Shown: in pieces, positions 54,308 through 63,208 of the stretch
How positions within the stretch are numbered: position 1 is the stretch's first letter
Layout: every line of letters starts with the position of its first letter
Assembly: GCF_007827455.1 (NCBI RefSeq)
Contig: NZ_VISM01000001.1
Coordinates: 1,155,501-1,219,500, forward strand
From: Lutibacter sp. Hel_I_33_5
GTDB lineage: Bacteria; Bacteroidota; Bacteroidia; Flavobacteriales; Flavobacteriaceae
Reading direction: 5' to 3'
Length of the DNA: 64,000 bases
Translations under genes and position numbers: made by a program
The notes under the pieces: generated by a model
What the model was told of the DNA's origin: nothing
Databases searched by the model: none
Seen by the model: the letters and a program-made list of their open reading frames with translations, nothing else

Positions 54308-54970
54308 CTATATAATTTTATGTTTAACCGCATACATTGCTAAGCCTACTGAATTTTTTACATTTAATTTTTTTAATAATTTTTGTCTATGTGTTTTAAC
54401 TGTATTTTCACTTACATTAATTTTTTTAGCAATTTCAGATGTATTCAATTCTTTTGCTATTAACCGAAGTACTTCTACTTCTCTATCTGTTAACTCTTCT
54501 GAAATAAAAAAGCCCTTTGGGAAATCTCCCTCTACAGCTTCTTCACCTGTAAAAACCTTAAATAAGTTTTCTTTTATATCGTCACTAAAGTAAGTACCTC
54601 CATTTGCAACTTTCAAAATGGCATTTACAATGTGCTCTCCAGCATTGTTTTTAGAAATATATCCTTTTGCTCCAATTTCCATAATTTCTTTAACAAAATT
54701 TGGGTCATCAAAACTAGATAGGATAATTGTTTTTTGCTCTATTCCTTTTTCTTTAAAATATCGCAAAACTTCAATTCCTCCAACTTCTGGCATGCTTATG
54801 TCTAATATTAAAACATCAGCAGAATTTTTCTCTAACCATTTAATTACTTTCGTACCGGTCTGAGAATATCCTTTTACCTCAATGCTACTTTCCGTATTTA
54901 TTACTGCAATGACTCCTTCGATTACTATCTTATGATCATCTGCAATGTGAACTTGAACTTTTCTCTTCAT
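54308..54970 (-). CDS. LuxR/NarL-type response regulator
   Basis: 220 residues. The receiver domain has Asp11, Asp12 and the phospho-acceptor Asp57 (DVLILDISMPEVGG), the IILSS switch Ser and the Lys in AKGYISK. The C-terminal helix-turn-helix is standard LuxR type (LTDREVEVLRLIAKELNTSEIAKKINVSENTVKTHRQKLLKKLNVKNSVGLA). It is read first in the regulator-lipoprotein-kinase row. A strong promoter and a long palindrome precede it, suggesting autoregulation. Confidence 0.95.
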   Translation of the reverse strand: MKRKVQVHIADDHKIVIEGVIAVINTESSIEVKGYSQTGTKVIKWLEKNSADVLILDISMPEVGGIEVLRYFKEKGIEQKTIILSSFDDPNFVKEIMEIGAKGYISKNNAGEHIVNAILKVANGGTYFSDDIKENLFKVFTGEEAVEGDFPKGFFISEELTDREVEVLRLIAKELNTSEIAKKINVSENTVKTHRQKLLKKLNVKNSVGLAMYAVKHKII

Positions 54971-54984
54971 CTTTCTTAACGTTA

Positions 54985-55015
54985 CAAATATATGGTCACT
55001 TTATAAATCTCACAA
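54985..55015 (-). promoter_or_regulatory. Promoter of the response regulator
   Basis: The minus strand has TTG (55015-55013), a 20-base spacer and TATATTTG (54992-54985). This is a full Bacteroidota -33/-7 match, 15 bases upstream of the start codon. Confidence 0.7.
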
Positions 55016-55032
55016 TCACCCTTTATGATGAA

Positions 55033-55086
55033 ATTGCCCTCATTATAAATGATGAGGGAGGCCTCATCATTTATAATGAGAGCAAT
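55033..55086. promoter_or_regulatory. 54-bp near-perfect palindrome upstream of the regulator promoter
   Basis: Core arms CTCATTATAAATGATGAGG (55039-55057) and its exact complement (55062-55080) flank GAGG. Pairing continues outward through ATTGC/GCAAT after one mismatch, giving 25-bp arms. It lies 18 bases upstream of the -33 element and could bind a dimeric regulator, or form a long hairpin. Confidence 0.7.
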
Positions 55087-55194
55087 ATATTAAAAATTTG
55101 ATAGTCAACAAGTTAATTGTTTTTATTTTTAAAAAAAACTACTGTTTTATAAAAATATTTAATTTGGTTAAAATTCTTAAAAATGTCTAAAATT

Positions 55195-55226
55195 AAAAAA
55201 ACCGAGAAATTTTCCCGGTTTTTTCT
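55195..55226 (-). terminator. Terminator after the DUF4293 gene
   Basis: ACCGAGAAA / TTTCCCGGT pairs with one A-C mismatch, flanked by an A run (T run on the minus strand). It ends the DUF4293 transcript. Confidence 0.75.
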
Positions 55227-55248
55227 ACACTAAATATACTAGTTAGGT

Positions 55249-55680
55249 TTATCGTAATCTATCTACAGATTTTACAAGATCTTCATCCTTCTTAATTGCT
55301 TTATTTGCTAAAACTAAAAGCAAAACCACAACAAGCGGTAAAAACATCCCAATACCCTTCTTAGAAACAGCAGCTTCTCCAGATAATGTTAGTGATACAT
55401 ATACTAATATTCCTAATAAAAAAAAGTTAATCAAAATAACAATGCGTCCTAATACAAATTGTAATTGCCTATTCTTAAACAGAAAAATAGTACAAAAACT
55501 AATGATTGCTGATACTATAAAAAGAACAGGGATTATTTTTTTTAATAATTCTGACTCATTAAACAAATCTATAGCAAAAACATTAGTTGTTAAAGACGAC
55601 CATAAGTTACACACAAAAATCAACCCACCAGCTACTGCGGATGCTAGTATTAAATAGATTGATTGTATTCTTTGTATCAT
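55249..55680 (-). CDS. DUF4293 membrane protein
   Basis: 143 residues from the ATG at 55680 (MIQRIQSIYLILASAVAGG). Four hydrophobic segments and the family N-terminus MIQRIQSIYL are typical of DUF4293, found next to rho across Bacteroidota. A TTG extension to 55701 is rejected because it overlaps the -7 box. The function is unknown. It diverges from rho over a 204-base shared control region. Confidence 0.9.
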   Translation of the reverse strand: MIQRIQSIYLILASAVAGGLIFVCNLWSSLTTNVFAIDLFNESELLKKIIPVLFIVSAIISFCTIFLFKNRQLQFVLGRIVILINFFLLGILVYVSLTLSGEAAVSKKGIGMFLPLVVVLLLVLANKAIKKDEDLVKSVDRLR

Positions 55681-55698
55681 ACTTATATAATAGGTGAG

Positions 55699-55706
55699 CA
55701 AAAGTA
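55699..55706 (-). promoter_or_regulatory. -7 promoter element of the DUF4293 gene
   Basis: The minus strand reads TACTTTTG (TAnnTTTG), 18 bases upstream of the ATG at 55680. Confidence 0.6.
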
Positions 55707-55733
55707 AACTTTTCTTTTTTAAAAGAAAAGTTT
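55706..55733. promoter_or_regulatory. 13-bp-arm palindrome between divergent promoters
   Basis: AAACTTTTCTTTT and its exact complement flank a 2-base TT centre. It spans from the -7 box of the DUF4293 gene to the -33 TTTG of rho. Confidence 0.6.
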
Positions 55734-55760
55734 GTAAATCAAAATAATTATATATATTTG
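55731..55760 (+). promoter_or_regulatory. rho promoter
   Basis: TTTG at 55731-55734 and TATATTTG at 55753-55760 with an 18-base spacer. The leader to the ATG is about 117 bases and includes the dyad ATTGTAGAACGTTTTACAAT (55790-55809), room for leader-based autoregulation of rho. Confidence 0.65.
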
Positions 55761-55884
55761 TTACTATTAAGCAACTACGCCCAATATTATTGTAGAACGT
55801 TTTACAATATTTAAATCATAAAAATTTATCAAAAACCATTAATCAATAATTCTACGATTAATATTATAACTTAATATAAAATAC

Positions 55885-57492
55885 ATGTTCGAAATCTCGG
55901 ATCTTAAGGCTAAAACTTTAGCTGATTTACAAGAAATAGCCAAAAAAGTAGGCCTTACCAAAACCAGTCAATTAAAAAAATTAGATTTGGTTTATAAAAT
56001 ACTAGATATTCAGGCTGCTAATCCAACAACTAGTGAGCCTAAGAAAACTGAAAAGCCAAAAAGAAAACGAGTGGCTAAAAAACCTACTGGTGAAAATGTT
56101 ACTACCAACAAACCAGTAGAAAGTAAAAAACAACCTGTTGTTGAAAAAGTTGAAACTACTAAAGTTAAAACACCTAAAGCAGAAGCTACAAAAGAGGTTT
56201 CAAAACCTAAAGAAAGTGTATCAGAAAAAAAAGCTGAAGTTCCTGTAAAAAATAATCCTCAACAAAATAAAGGTAATAACAAGAACAACAATCAATCTAA
56301 AAATAATCACCAAAGAAATAATAACAACAATAGAAATCCAAAAAACGGAAATCGATATAGAGATCCTGATTTTGAATTTGATGGAATTATAGAAAGTGAA
56401 GGTGTTTTAGAAATGATGCCAGACGGTTATGGTTTTTTACGTTCATCGGATTACAACTATTTATCATCTCCAGATGATATTTATGTATCGCAATCTCAAA
56501 TTAAATTATTTGGTTTAAAAACTGGTGATACAGTTAAAGGAAATGTGAGACCTCCTAAAGAAGGTGAAAAATACTTTCCTTTAATTAGAGTTTCAAAAAT
56601 TAACGGACTAAATCCTAATATTGTTAGAGATAGAGTTTCTTTTGAGCATTTAACGCCGTTATTTCCTCAAGAAAAATTCAATTTAGCAGAAAAAGGAAGT
56701 TCACTTTCTACACGAATTATCGATTTGTTTTCTCCTTTAGGAAAAGGACAACGTGGTATGATTGTAGCACAACCTAAAACTGGTAAAACAATGTTATTAA
56801 AGGATGTTGCCAATGCAATTGCATCGAATCATCCAGAAGTATATCAAATTGTTTTATTAATTGATGAACGTCCAGAAGAAGTTACAGATATGCAGCGTAG
56901 TGTACGTGGTGAAGTAGTTGCTTCTACTTTTGACGAACCTGCGGATAAACATGTACGTGTTGCCAACATTGTTTTAGAAAAAGCAAAACGTTTGGTTGAA
57001 TGTGGTCATGATGTTGTAATTCTTTTAGATTCTATTACACGTTTAGCTAGAGCCTATAATACTGTCGCTCCTGCTTCTGGAAAAATTCTTTCTGGTGGTA
57101 TAGATGCAAATGCTTTACATAAACCAAAACGTTTCTTTGGTGCTGCACGTAACATAGAAAATGGTGGTTCTTTAACGATTATTGCTACCGCACTTACAGA
57201 AACTGGTTCTAAAATGGATGAAGTAATCTTTGAAGAATTTAAAGGTACTGGTAATATGGAACTACAATTAGATAGAAATATTTCTAATAGAAGAATCTAT
57301 CCAGCAATTGATTTAATTAAATCTTCTACTAGACGTGACGATTTATTATTAGATGCTAAAACTGTACAAAGAATGTGGGTATTACGTAAATACTTAGCAG
57401 ATATGAACCCTATTGAAGCAATGGAATTTATTAACGAACGTATTAAGTTCTCTAAAAATAACGATGAGTTTTTAATCTCTATGAACGGATAA
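55885..57492 (+). CDS. rho: Transcription termination factor Rho with disordered N-terminal insert
   Basis: 535 residues, about 115 longer than E. coli Rho. The N-terminal SAP-like Rho_N helix pair (residues 1-40) is separated from the RNA-binding fold (~168-240, [15 protein letters not shown]) by a Lys/Pro/Glu-rich then Asn/Lys/Arg-rich insert (~45-160) with no fold. The ATPase has P-loop QPKTGKT, Walker [17 protein letters not shown] and the RNA loop. Rho terminates RNA as a hexameric helicase. Disordered inserts are known for Bacteroidota Rho proteins. Confidence 0.97.
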   Translation: MFEISDLKAKTLADLQEIAKKVGLTKTSQLKKLDLVYKILDIQAANPTTSEPKKTEKPKRKRVAKKPTGENVTTNKPVESKKQPVVEKVETTKVKTPKAEATKEVSKPKESVSEKKAEVPVKNNPQQNKGNNKNNNQSKNNHQRNNNNNRNPKNGNRYRDPDFEFDGIIESEGVLEMMPDGYGFLRSSDYNYLSSPDDIYVSQSQIKLFGLKTGDTVKGNVRPPKEGEKYFPLIRVSKINGLNPNIVRDRVSFEHLTPLFPQEKFNLAEKGSSLSTRIIDLFSPLGKGQRGMIVAQPKTGKTMLLKDVANAIASNHPEVYQIVLLIDERPEEVTDMQRSVRGEVVASTFDEPADKHVRVANIVLEKAKRLVECGHDVVILLDSITRLARAYNTVAPASGKILSGGIDANALHKPKRFFGAARNIENGGSLTIIATALTETGSKMDEVIFEEFKGTGNMELQLDRNISNRRIYPAIDLIKSSTRRDDLLLDAKTVQRMWVLRKYLADMNPIEAMEFINERIKFSKNNDEFLISMNG

Positions 57493-57514
57493 AAATCAAT
57501 TCTTAATTCAAACT

Positions 57515-57546
57515 AAAAAAGGCACTCAATTTGAGTGCCTTTTTTA
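57515..57546. terminator. Bidirectional terminator between rho and the foldase gene
   Basis: Stem GGCACTCA / TGAGTGCC with a 3-base loop, flanked by AAAAAA and TTTTTT, between convergent genes. Confidence 0.9.
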
Positions 57547-57568
57547 ATATATTAATATTTTTTATTAA

Positions 57569-59707
57569 TTAAATTCCGTAGAAATTAGATCTTTCATCTT
57601 TAATTTCTGTAGCTTTTTTAACAGCTTCATACATGCTAAATGTCTTATTCCTTAGTTGCTCAGACATTCTTTTTCTTTCAGCATCATAATTAGGTAATAA
57701 GGTAGGTAATTCTTTAGTGTTTACTACAAAAGCAAATACTCCTTTTGTTCCTTCAATTTTATTATATAATTGATTTTCTTTAGCGTTAATCATTGCTCCA
57801 ACAACTTTTGGCGAAGCACCTACACCAGTTAATGTTGGCGTTTTTAATGTAATACCAGACGCTTGTCTAACAGAAGTGTTATTAGCCTTACTTAATTCAG
57901 CTAAATTACCTCCAACCATTTTTTCCATAATGATTTGTGCTTTCTTTTCGTTTAACAGAATTGGTTTTACTCTTCCGTTTGCTTTTTCTGGAGACAACAA
58001 CCCTTTTTCTAAATTCTTAGTAAGGATAGCTACAACATGCTTACCTTCTAAATCAAACCTTTTATAAGAACCTATTTTTGTATCTCTATTAAATGCCCAA
58101 GAAACAATTTGACGTTGATTTCCTAAACCAGGAACATTTTCATCTAACACTTTTAAACCAATAGCAGGTTTTGGTGAATAATTTTTCTCCTTAGAAATAG
58201 TTAAGTAATTTTTCACATCTTTAGAAATTGCTTGTGCGTAATTTTCCGATTCTTGAAAAACTGCGTTTTCTGTAGCCTCTGATGCTATTATTTTTCTACC
58301 AAATGTTGATAGCTTTACAGCATTTTGATAATTCTTTTGATCTTCAATTTTAATTACATGAAATCCAAATGCTGTTTTAGCAATACCAATAGTTCCTTTT
58401 TTGTTTTGGAAAGCAAAGTCTCTAAACTCAGGTACCATTCTAGAGTAATTAAACCAATCTAATTCACCACCTTTATCTGCATTCGATTTATCTGCAGAAA
58501 GCTCTTTTGCTAAAGCAGTAAACTTTCTACTATTTCTTTTTAAAACACTAACTAAACTATCAGCAGTTTTTTTAGCTTGTTCTTCTGTTTGTTTTGTTTC
58601 TGCTGTTGCAGATCTAGAGCCAATAAATGGAATTAATATATGACTTGCTTTTACAGAGTCTGGCATGCTTACAACTTCTGTTATTTTAGAAATCTTAAAA
58701 AAACCAGCATCTTTATAAGGCCCAAAAACATCTCCTAATTTACCATTAGAAACTCCTTCAGCAATTTCGCTAGAAAGTTGATTCTTAAATTTAAAGTTAG
58801 TATCTAAATTAACGTCAGAAGGGTTTTCTGATAAAAACTCAGCTACATTATCCGTATTTCTAAATCCTTTTACTATAACCTGACCTTTAGTAACAGTACT
58901 AAATTCTTCTTTATCTTCTAATAATTTAGCAACCTCTGCTTTAATTGTTTCTTCATCTGCTGCTGTTGGAGAAATATCAAATTGCATATAAGCAAGATCT
59001 CTTGTAGCTTCAGTTTTAAATTCGTTTTGATGACTATTTATATATCCTTTAATCTCACTATCAGAAACTGTTACTAAGCTATCTGCAATAGAAGTATAAG
59101 GTACATACACATATTGTGCACTCAACTTTGTGTTTTCACTTACATACTTAGTTTCTCCTTCTTTTAAAGAAGCTCCTAGACCAGCAGAAACAAGGTTATT
59201 ATAAATAGTTATCTTAGAATTATCTCTAAGTTGATTCATATACTTTGTCCAGGCAGTAAAAAGTTGTGGATTGTTTGTTTCAGCATCTTTTAAGAATTGC
59301 TTAAACTTATCTGCATCAAAAATTCCAGCTTCATTTTGATATTCAGGATTGTTTTTGATATTAGGAATATTAACCATTTGTCTCCAAACATCTTCTTCAC
59401 CAACACTAACACCAGCATCTTCTAAAAGATTTTTGTAAATTTTCTTCTTTACCAATTCATCCCAAACATTTTTAGCTGCTTGCATTTCAGAACCTCTATT
59501 TCCAGTTCTTGTTTTATAGTCTTCTATTTCTTGCGCAAACTCCTGTCTAGTAATGGTTTCTCCATCTACTTCACCTATTTCGTTTACTTTACTTGAGTTA
59601 AAAAAATCTCCTATCGTAGAAGGGTCTAAAACAAATGCAAAAAGTGCTAAACCAATTACAAGTATTAAGAACATTGAACGTTCTCTAATTTTAGATAAAA
59701 TTGCCAT
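57569..59707 (-). CDS. PpiD/SurA-like periplasmic foldase (peptidyl-prolyl isomerase)
   Basis: 712 residues. One N-terminal membrane anchor (~11-27) is followed by a SurA_N-like helical region (EVDGETITRQEFAQEIEDYKTRTG) and a parvulin PPIC domain at ~355-460 (VKASHILIPF ... FTALAKELSADKSNADKGGELDWFNYSRMVPEFRDFAFQNKKGTIGIAKTAFGFHVIKI). A second, degenerate region completes it. It assists folding of exported and outer membrane proteins. It has its own promoter (CGAAGATA, i.e. TATCTTCG on the minus strand, at 59734-59741). Confidence 0.92.
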   Translation of the reverse strand: MAILSKIRERSMFLILVIGLALFAFVLDPSTIGDFFNSSKVNEIGEVDGETITRQEFAQEIEDYKTRTGNRGSEMQAAKNVWDELVKKKIYKNLLEDAGVSVGEEDVWRQMVNIPNIKNNPEYQNEAGIFDADKFKQFLKDAETNNPQLFTAWTKYMNQLRDNSKITIYNNLVSAGLGASLKEGETKYVSENTKLSAQYVYVPYTSIADSLVTVSDSEIKGYINSHQNEFKTEATRDLAYMQFDISPTAADEETIKAEVAKLLEDKEEFSTVTKGQVIVKGFRNTDNVAEFLSENPSDVNLDTNFKFKNQLSSEIAEGVSNGKLGDVFGPYKDAGFFKISKITEVVSMPDSVKASHILIPFIGSRSATAETKQTEEQAKKTADSLVSVLKRNSRKFTALAKELSADKSNADKGGELDWFNYSRMVPEFRDFAFQNKKGTIGIAKTAFGFHVIKIEDQKNYQNAVKLSTFGRKIIASEATENAVFQESENYAQAISKDVKNYLTISKEKNYSPKPAIGLKVLDENVPGLGNQRQIVSWAFNRDTKIGSYKRFDLEGKHVVAILTKNLEKGLLSPEKANGRVKPILLNEKKAQIIMEKMVGGNLAELSKANNTSVRQASGITLKTPTLTGVGASPKVVGAMINAKENQLYNKIEGTKGVFAFVVNTKELPTLLPNYDAERKRMSEQLRNKTFSMYEAVKKATEIKDERSNFYGI

Positions 59708-59733
59708 AGTTTGTTTAATTTATTTACAGTTGG

Positions 59734-59765
59734 CGAAGATACAATTTGGCTTTTAATAATGCAAC
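59734..59765 (-). promoter_or_regulatory. Promoter of the PpiD-like gene
   Basis: The minus strand has TTG (59765-59763), a 21-base spacer and TATCTTCG (59741-59734), one base off the -7 consensus, 27 bases before the ATG. Confidence 0.5.
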
Positions 59766-59792
59766 ATAAATAAGTAACGATATTGTGTTGCT

Positions 59793-61058
59793 CTAGCCCT
59801 CTATTGGCAACACTTTTAAATAAAGTGTATCTATTTTAGACGAACTGACCTTTAAGATTTTAATTACAAAATTCTCTATAGTAATTTCTTGGTCTTGCTC
59901 TGGAATATTTTCTGTTTGATGAATGATAAATCCTCCTAAAGTTTCATAGGCTTCCTCTTTCGGAATATTTAAATCATATTCTTCATTTAAATAATCCACT
60001 TCTAATCGTGCAGAAAAATGATATTCTGTTTCATTAATTTTTTCTTCCAGAAAGTCTTGAGTATCATGTTCATCTTCTATTTCTCCAAATAATTCTTCCA
60101 CAACATCTTCAACTGTAATGATTCCTGAAGTTCCACCATATTCATCAATAACAACAGCAATACTTTTTCGCTTTTTTATCAAACTATTTAAAACATCATT
60201 AATCATCATAGATTCTGGAACGATTTCTACAGGCAATAAAATTGACTTAATCGTTTTTGGTTTTTTAAACAGTTCAAATGCATTTACATAACCAATAATT
60301 TCGTCTAACGAATTTTTATAAACCAAAATTTTAGAATACCCAGTCTCTATAAAGAGTTGTTTTAAATTTGTTACTGTTTCATGAACTTCAACAGCCATAA
60401 TCTCAGTTCTTGGAACCATAACCTCTCTAGCTTTCACATTTTGAAACTCTAAAGCATTTTGAAAAATTTGAATTTCTGAATCTACTTCTTCATCTTCATT
60501 ACCCGTTTCTAATTGCTCAGAAATATAATTCCCCAATTCCTCTTTACTAAATTCTGTCTGCTCCTTATCTGCATCTGTTTTAAAGAAAATCTTTAAACAA
60601 AAATCAGATATTAATGTTATAAATTCAGAAATAAAATGAAACAATATATAAAAGAAATAAGCTGGTAACGCAAATATTTTTATAACTTGATTTGCATAGA
60701 CTCTAAAAATTGCTTTAGGTAAAAACTCTGCAGTAATTAATATTATTAACGTAGAAATTAATGTTTGAAATAATAAAATTGTAAACTCATTAAAGCTACT
60801 TAATGGTAAAAACTTAACAAGTAACTTCCCCATAAAATAACTATAAATCACCAAAGAAATATTATTACCCACTAACATTGTGGTTATAAATTTGGATGAC
60901 TTTTGTGTAATTTTAGAAAGAACTTTAGAAAGAAATCCTTTCTTTTTTTTCTCTAATTCTAAATGAAGTTTATTGGCAGATACAAATGCAATCTCCATCC
61001 CCGAAAAGAATGCAGATAAGATAATCGATATGATTATGACAATGATTTGTATTTCCAT
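59793..61058 (-). CDS. CNNM/CorC-type hemolysin family protein
   Basis: 421 residues. A DUF21/CNNM membrane domain (~5-165, four segments) is followed by paired CBS domains (REVMVPRTEIMAVEVHETVTNLKQLF ... SIAVVIDEYGGTSGIITVEDVVEELFGEI, ~205-340) and a CorC_HlyC transporter-associated domain at the C-terminus. These proteins are linked to divalent cation, especially magnesium, transport. GldE of gliding motility belongs to the same family, but no gld genes adjoin here, so that label is not used. It lies 14 bases after the small membrane protein gene. Confidence 0.92.
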   Translation of the reverse strand: MEIQIIVIIISIILSAFFSGMEIAFVSANKLHLELEKKKKGFLSKVLSKITQKSSKFITTMLVGNNISLVIYSYFMGKLLVKFLPLSSFNEFTILLFQTLISTLIILITAEFLPKAIFRVYANQVIKIFALPAYFFYILFHFISEFITLISDFCLKIFFKTDADKEQTEFSKEELGNYISEQLETGNEDEEVDSEIQIFQNALEFQNVKAREVMVPRTEIMAVEVHETVTNLKQLFIETGYSKILVYKNSLDEIIGYVNAFELFKKPKTIKSILLPVEIVPESMMINDVLNSLIKKRKSIAVVIDEYGGTSGIITVEDVVEELFGEIEDEHDTQDFLEEKINETEYHFSARLEVDYLNEEYDLNIPKEEAYETLGGFIIHQTENIPEQDQEITIENFVIKILKVSSSKIDTLYLKVLPIEG

Positions 61059-61072
61059 TAGCTACAGAGAAA

Positions 61073-61273
61073 CTATTTGTTTGAGCTGTTTCTCTTTTCT
61101 ACTTTTTTTCTAAAATGTCTTTTAAATAGAAATACTAAGGTAATAATAATTGCGAAAACTAAAAATAAGTACGCTCTTTCCCTATCTGAATTCCAACGTA
61201 AAAACACTTCTATTAAGCAAATAATTGCTACTATTAAGTATCCGTACTGAAAAAATTTCCAAAGTTTGTTCAT
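61073..61273 (-). CDS. Small two-helix membrane protein
   Basis: 66 residues. Two hydrophobic segments (~9-24 and 33-50) surround a charged loop (LRWNSDRERAYLFLVF), and the C-terminus is Lys/Arg-rich (FKRHFRKKVEKRNSSN). It overlaps the lptC stop by four bases (ATGA), indicating coupling. Small membrane proteins in this position are seen next to lptC in Flavobacteriaceae. The function is unknown. Confidence 0.8.
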   Translation of the reverse strand: MNKLWKFFQYGYLIVAIICLIEVFLRWNSDRERAYLFLVFAIIITLVFLFKRHFRKKVEKRNSSNK

Positions 61274-61836
61274 TGTTCTGTTGTTTCTAAGTTTCCTGAA
61301 ATATTTTTAGACACCCATTTACTTAAATCTTCTTTAGACTCAAAACCAACACCTCTAATGGTATCATTTTGTTTCATAAAAGTAAACGGTTTCTCCGAAA
61401 CAAAATATTGGGTATTTTGATCCCAAAACATTTGTTCTGTTTCTAATCTTGAGTTTTCTGTATGATTTAGTACAACTACATTTCCTTTAATTTCTGAAAT
61501 GGCTGTTTTAGAATATGACAACGCATAATCACCTAAAATAGTTACAGAATCTTTTCCATCATTTTCAAAATTGATGATTTTTAAACCTTTTGGAAACTCG
61601 TTATATGGATGTTTATCCCTGTTACTAAAATCATGTAAAAGAGGTGTGATTAATTTTGATGTTACTTTACCGGAGTCCTTATAAACATGAAAAGCATTTT
61701 TTGCCACACCGATAGGTAAATTTTTGTCCGCTAGAAAATCTCTAACTTCTTTATTGGTATTTGTACAAGAAAAAAACATTGCTATTGAACAAACAATAGC
61801 AATGCTTTTAAATAATATCTTGATATGTTTTACCAT
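61270..61836 (-). CDS. lptC: LPS export protein LptC
   Basis: 188 residues. A lipoprotein-like N-terminus (IAMFFSCTNTN, lipobox Cys about residue 24) precedes a beta-jellyroll-like body with the LptC pattern: NFENDGKDSVTILGDYALSYSKTAISEIKGNVVVLNHTENSRLETEQMFWDQNTQYFVSEKPFTFMKQNDTIRGVGFESKEDLSKW. It passes lipopolysaccharide from the LptBFG extractor toward the outer membrane. Start is two bases after the TPR gene stop, so the genes form one operon. Confidence 0.9.
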   Translation of the reverse strand: MVKHIKILFKSIAIVCSIAMFFSCTNTNKEVRDFLADKNLPIGVAKNAFHVYKDSGKVTSKLITPLLHDFSNRDKHPYNEFPKGLKIINFENDGKDSVTILGDYALSYSKTAISEIKGNVVVLNHTENSRLETEQMFWDQNTQYFVSEKPFTFMKQNDTIRGVGFESKEDLSKWVSKNISGNLETTEQ

Positions 61837-61838
61837 TC

Positions 61839-63194
61839 TTAGTTATTTGGTACTCTAGCAGATTCTCCAATCCAACAACCAATTCTATGAGAACTTCCTG
61901 GAGCTATACCTTCTGTAAAAATCAATTTTTTAGAAGGTGCTTGTTTCATATAACTTCTTGCATACCTATTTGCTTTTGCAGAAATACTTGGATCTATAGC
62001 TGCTGCTCTTCTCGCTTTGTTAGCCGCTGCAACATATACCATTCTTTTAGCAAATTCATTTTTACCACAAGAGTTTGCACTAGAAGCATACATCCCCGCA
62101 ATAAATAAATATGCTTTTCCTAGGTTAGGATTAAATTGTAATGCTTCCATTGCCAATCTTCTTGCCTGTCCTTTTCTACCTTTATCTTTTGCATTCTGAG
62201 CAAATTTCAACTTAAATTTAGCTTTCTTAAAAGGATCAGTTTCTAAGTCAAATGCTTTTTGACGCATTGCATCAGCTTCTGATGATTGTCCGTTTTTATC
62301 TAAAACTCCAGCTAAGAAACTATATGCATCCGCAGATGGAGAAGCTTCGGCATATGCCTGTGCTAACTCTGCATATAATGGATCTGATTGACATCCTTTA
62401 TTGTGCATTCTAGATACTGCTCTTTTCAACCATTGTCCATTCCCTTTATTAGCATCTAAGTCTCTTCTATATAATGGAACTAATCTTTCACAAGTAGCAA
62501 TTTCAGATAAAATTCTATCAAACTGCCCTTCAACTGTACCCAAAGCTTTAGAATTTACACTATAAATTCTTTTCTTTCTTTTTTCTGATTTAGATAACGT
62601 TTTAGTAGAATCTAATAATGGTACTAACTTTTTAGTATAGTCATCTAATTTTTCCTGAACAGACTCCATTACATCATCATATGTATCAAATACCTTCTGA
62701 GGATTTGTATCTTTATTTCTATCAGTTATTCCTTGAAAATATTTGTAAATATTTTTTACACCCATTTTAGTTGGGTCAATTTCATATGCTTTTTGCAATA
62801 AGTTAAAAACTTCATCTTTTGAAGCTAATTTATTAGCATCTAAAAAAGTAGCATAATCACTGTGTACTTTTGCAGGATTCTTTTTTGGAAACCATTTTAA
62901 TCTTTGATCGTAAATTCTTTTTACAAATTTAAAAGCTTCATCTTTATTGGATGCGTTTTTAAATCTAGCTTTAGCTATTTTATCTCCTTTTTGATAAACA
63001 CTTACATAATTGCTTGCACAATTATCTAAAAGGTAAATAAGGTTAACATAGGCATCATCATATTTCTTTGAACCATAATCCCCATTAAAAAGGTTAGCCT
63101 TTAAAGCACACTGTTGATCTGCCTGTGCATTTGTTTTTGTTGTTGTAGCTACTAATAATATAGCTGCTAATAAAAACGTAACTTTTTTCATCAT
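61839..63194 (-). CDS. Secreted TPR-repeat protein
   Basis: 451 residues with a signal peptide (~1-24, ending TNAQA). The body is all-helical with TPR-like repeats at two clusters (~40-150 and ~270-390; SDPLYAELAQAYAEASPSADAYSFLAGVLDKNG, ARRLAMEALQFNPNLGKAYLFIAGMY). Cysteines at CALKA, NCASN, TCERL, KGCQSD, NSCGKN and GCWIG may form disulfides. The C-terminal ~20 residues form a separate conserved-looking motif (TEGIAPGSSHRIGCWIGESARV). Such proteins sit beside lptC in Flavobacteriaceae; the function is not established. Confidence 0.85.
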   Translation of the reverse strand: MMKKVTFLLAAILLVATTTKTNAQADQQCALKANLFNGDYGSKKYDDAYVNLIYLLDNCASNYVSVYQKGDKIAKARFKNASNKDEAFKFVKRIYDQRLKWFPKKNPAKVHSDYATFLDANKLASKDEVFNLLQKAYEIDPTKMGVKNIYKYFQGITDRNKDTNPQKVFDTYDDVMESVQEKLDDYTKKLVPLLDSTKTLSKSEKRKKRIYSVNSKALGTVEGQFDRILSEIATCERLVPLYRRDLDANKGNGQWLKRAVSRMHNKGCQSDPLYAELAQAYAEASPSADAYSFLAGVLDKNGQSSEADAMRQKAFDLETDPFKKAKFKLKFAQNAKDKGRKGQARRLAMEALQFNPNLGKAYLFIAGMYASSANSCGKNEFAKRMVYVAAANKARRAAAIDPSISAKANRYARSYMKQAPSKKLIFTEGIAPGSSHRIGCWIGESARVPNN

Positions 63195-63208
63195 TTATCT
63201 GTTTTTTA

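Noticed and set aside
54133..54333. N-terminal extension of the two-repeat lipoprotein to an ATG at 54333
   Set aside because: It would overlap the response regulator gene and place 67 residues before a perfect lipoprotein signal peptide.
59793..61058. Naming the CNNM protein GldE (gliding motility)
   Set aside because: The family fits but no gld genes are adjacent; the neighbours are lptC and a foldase gene.
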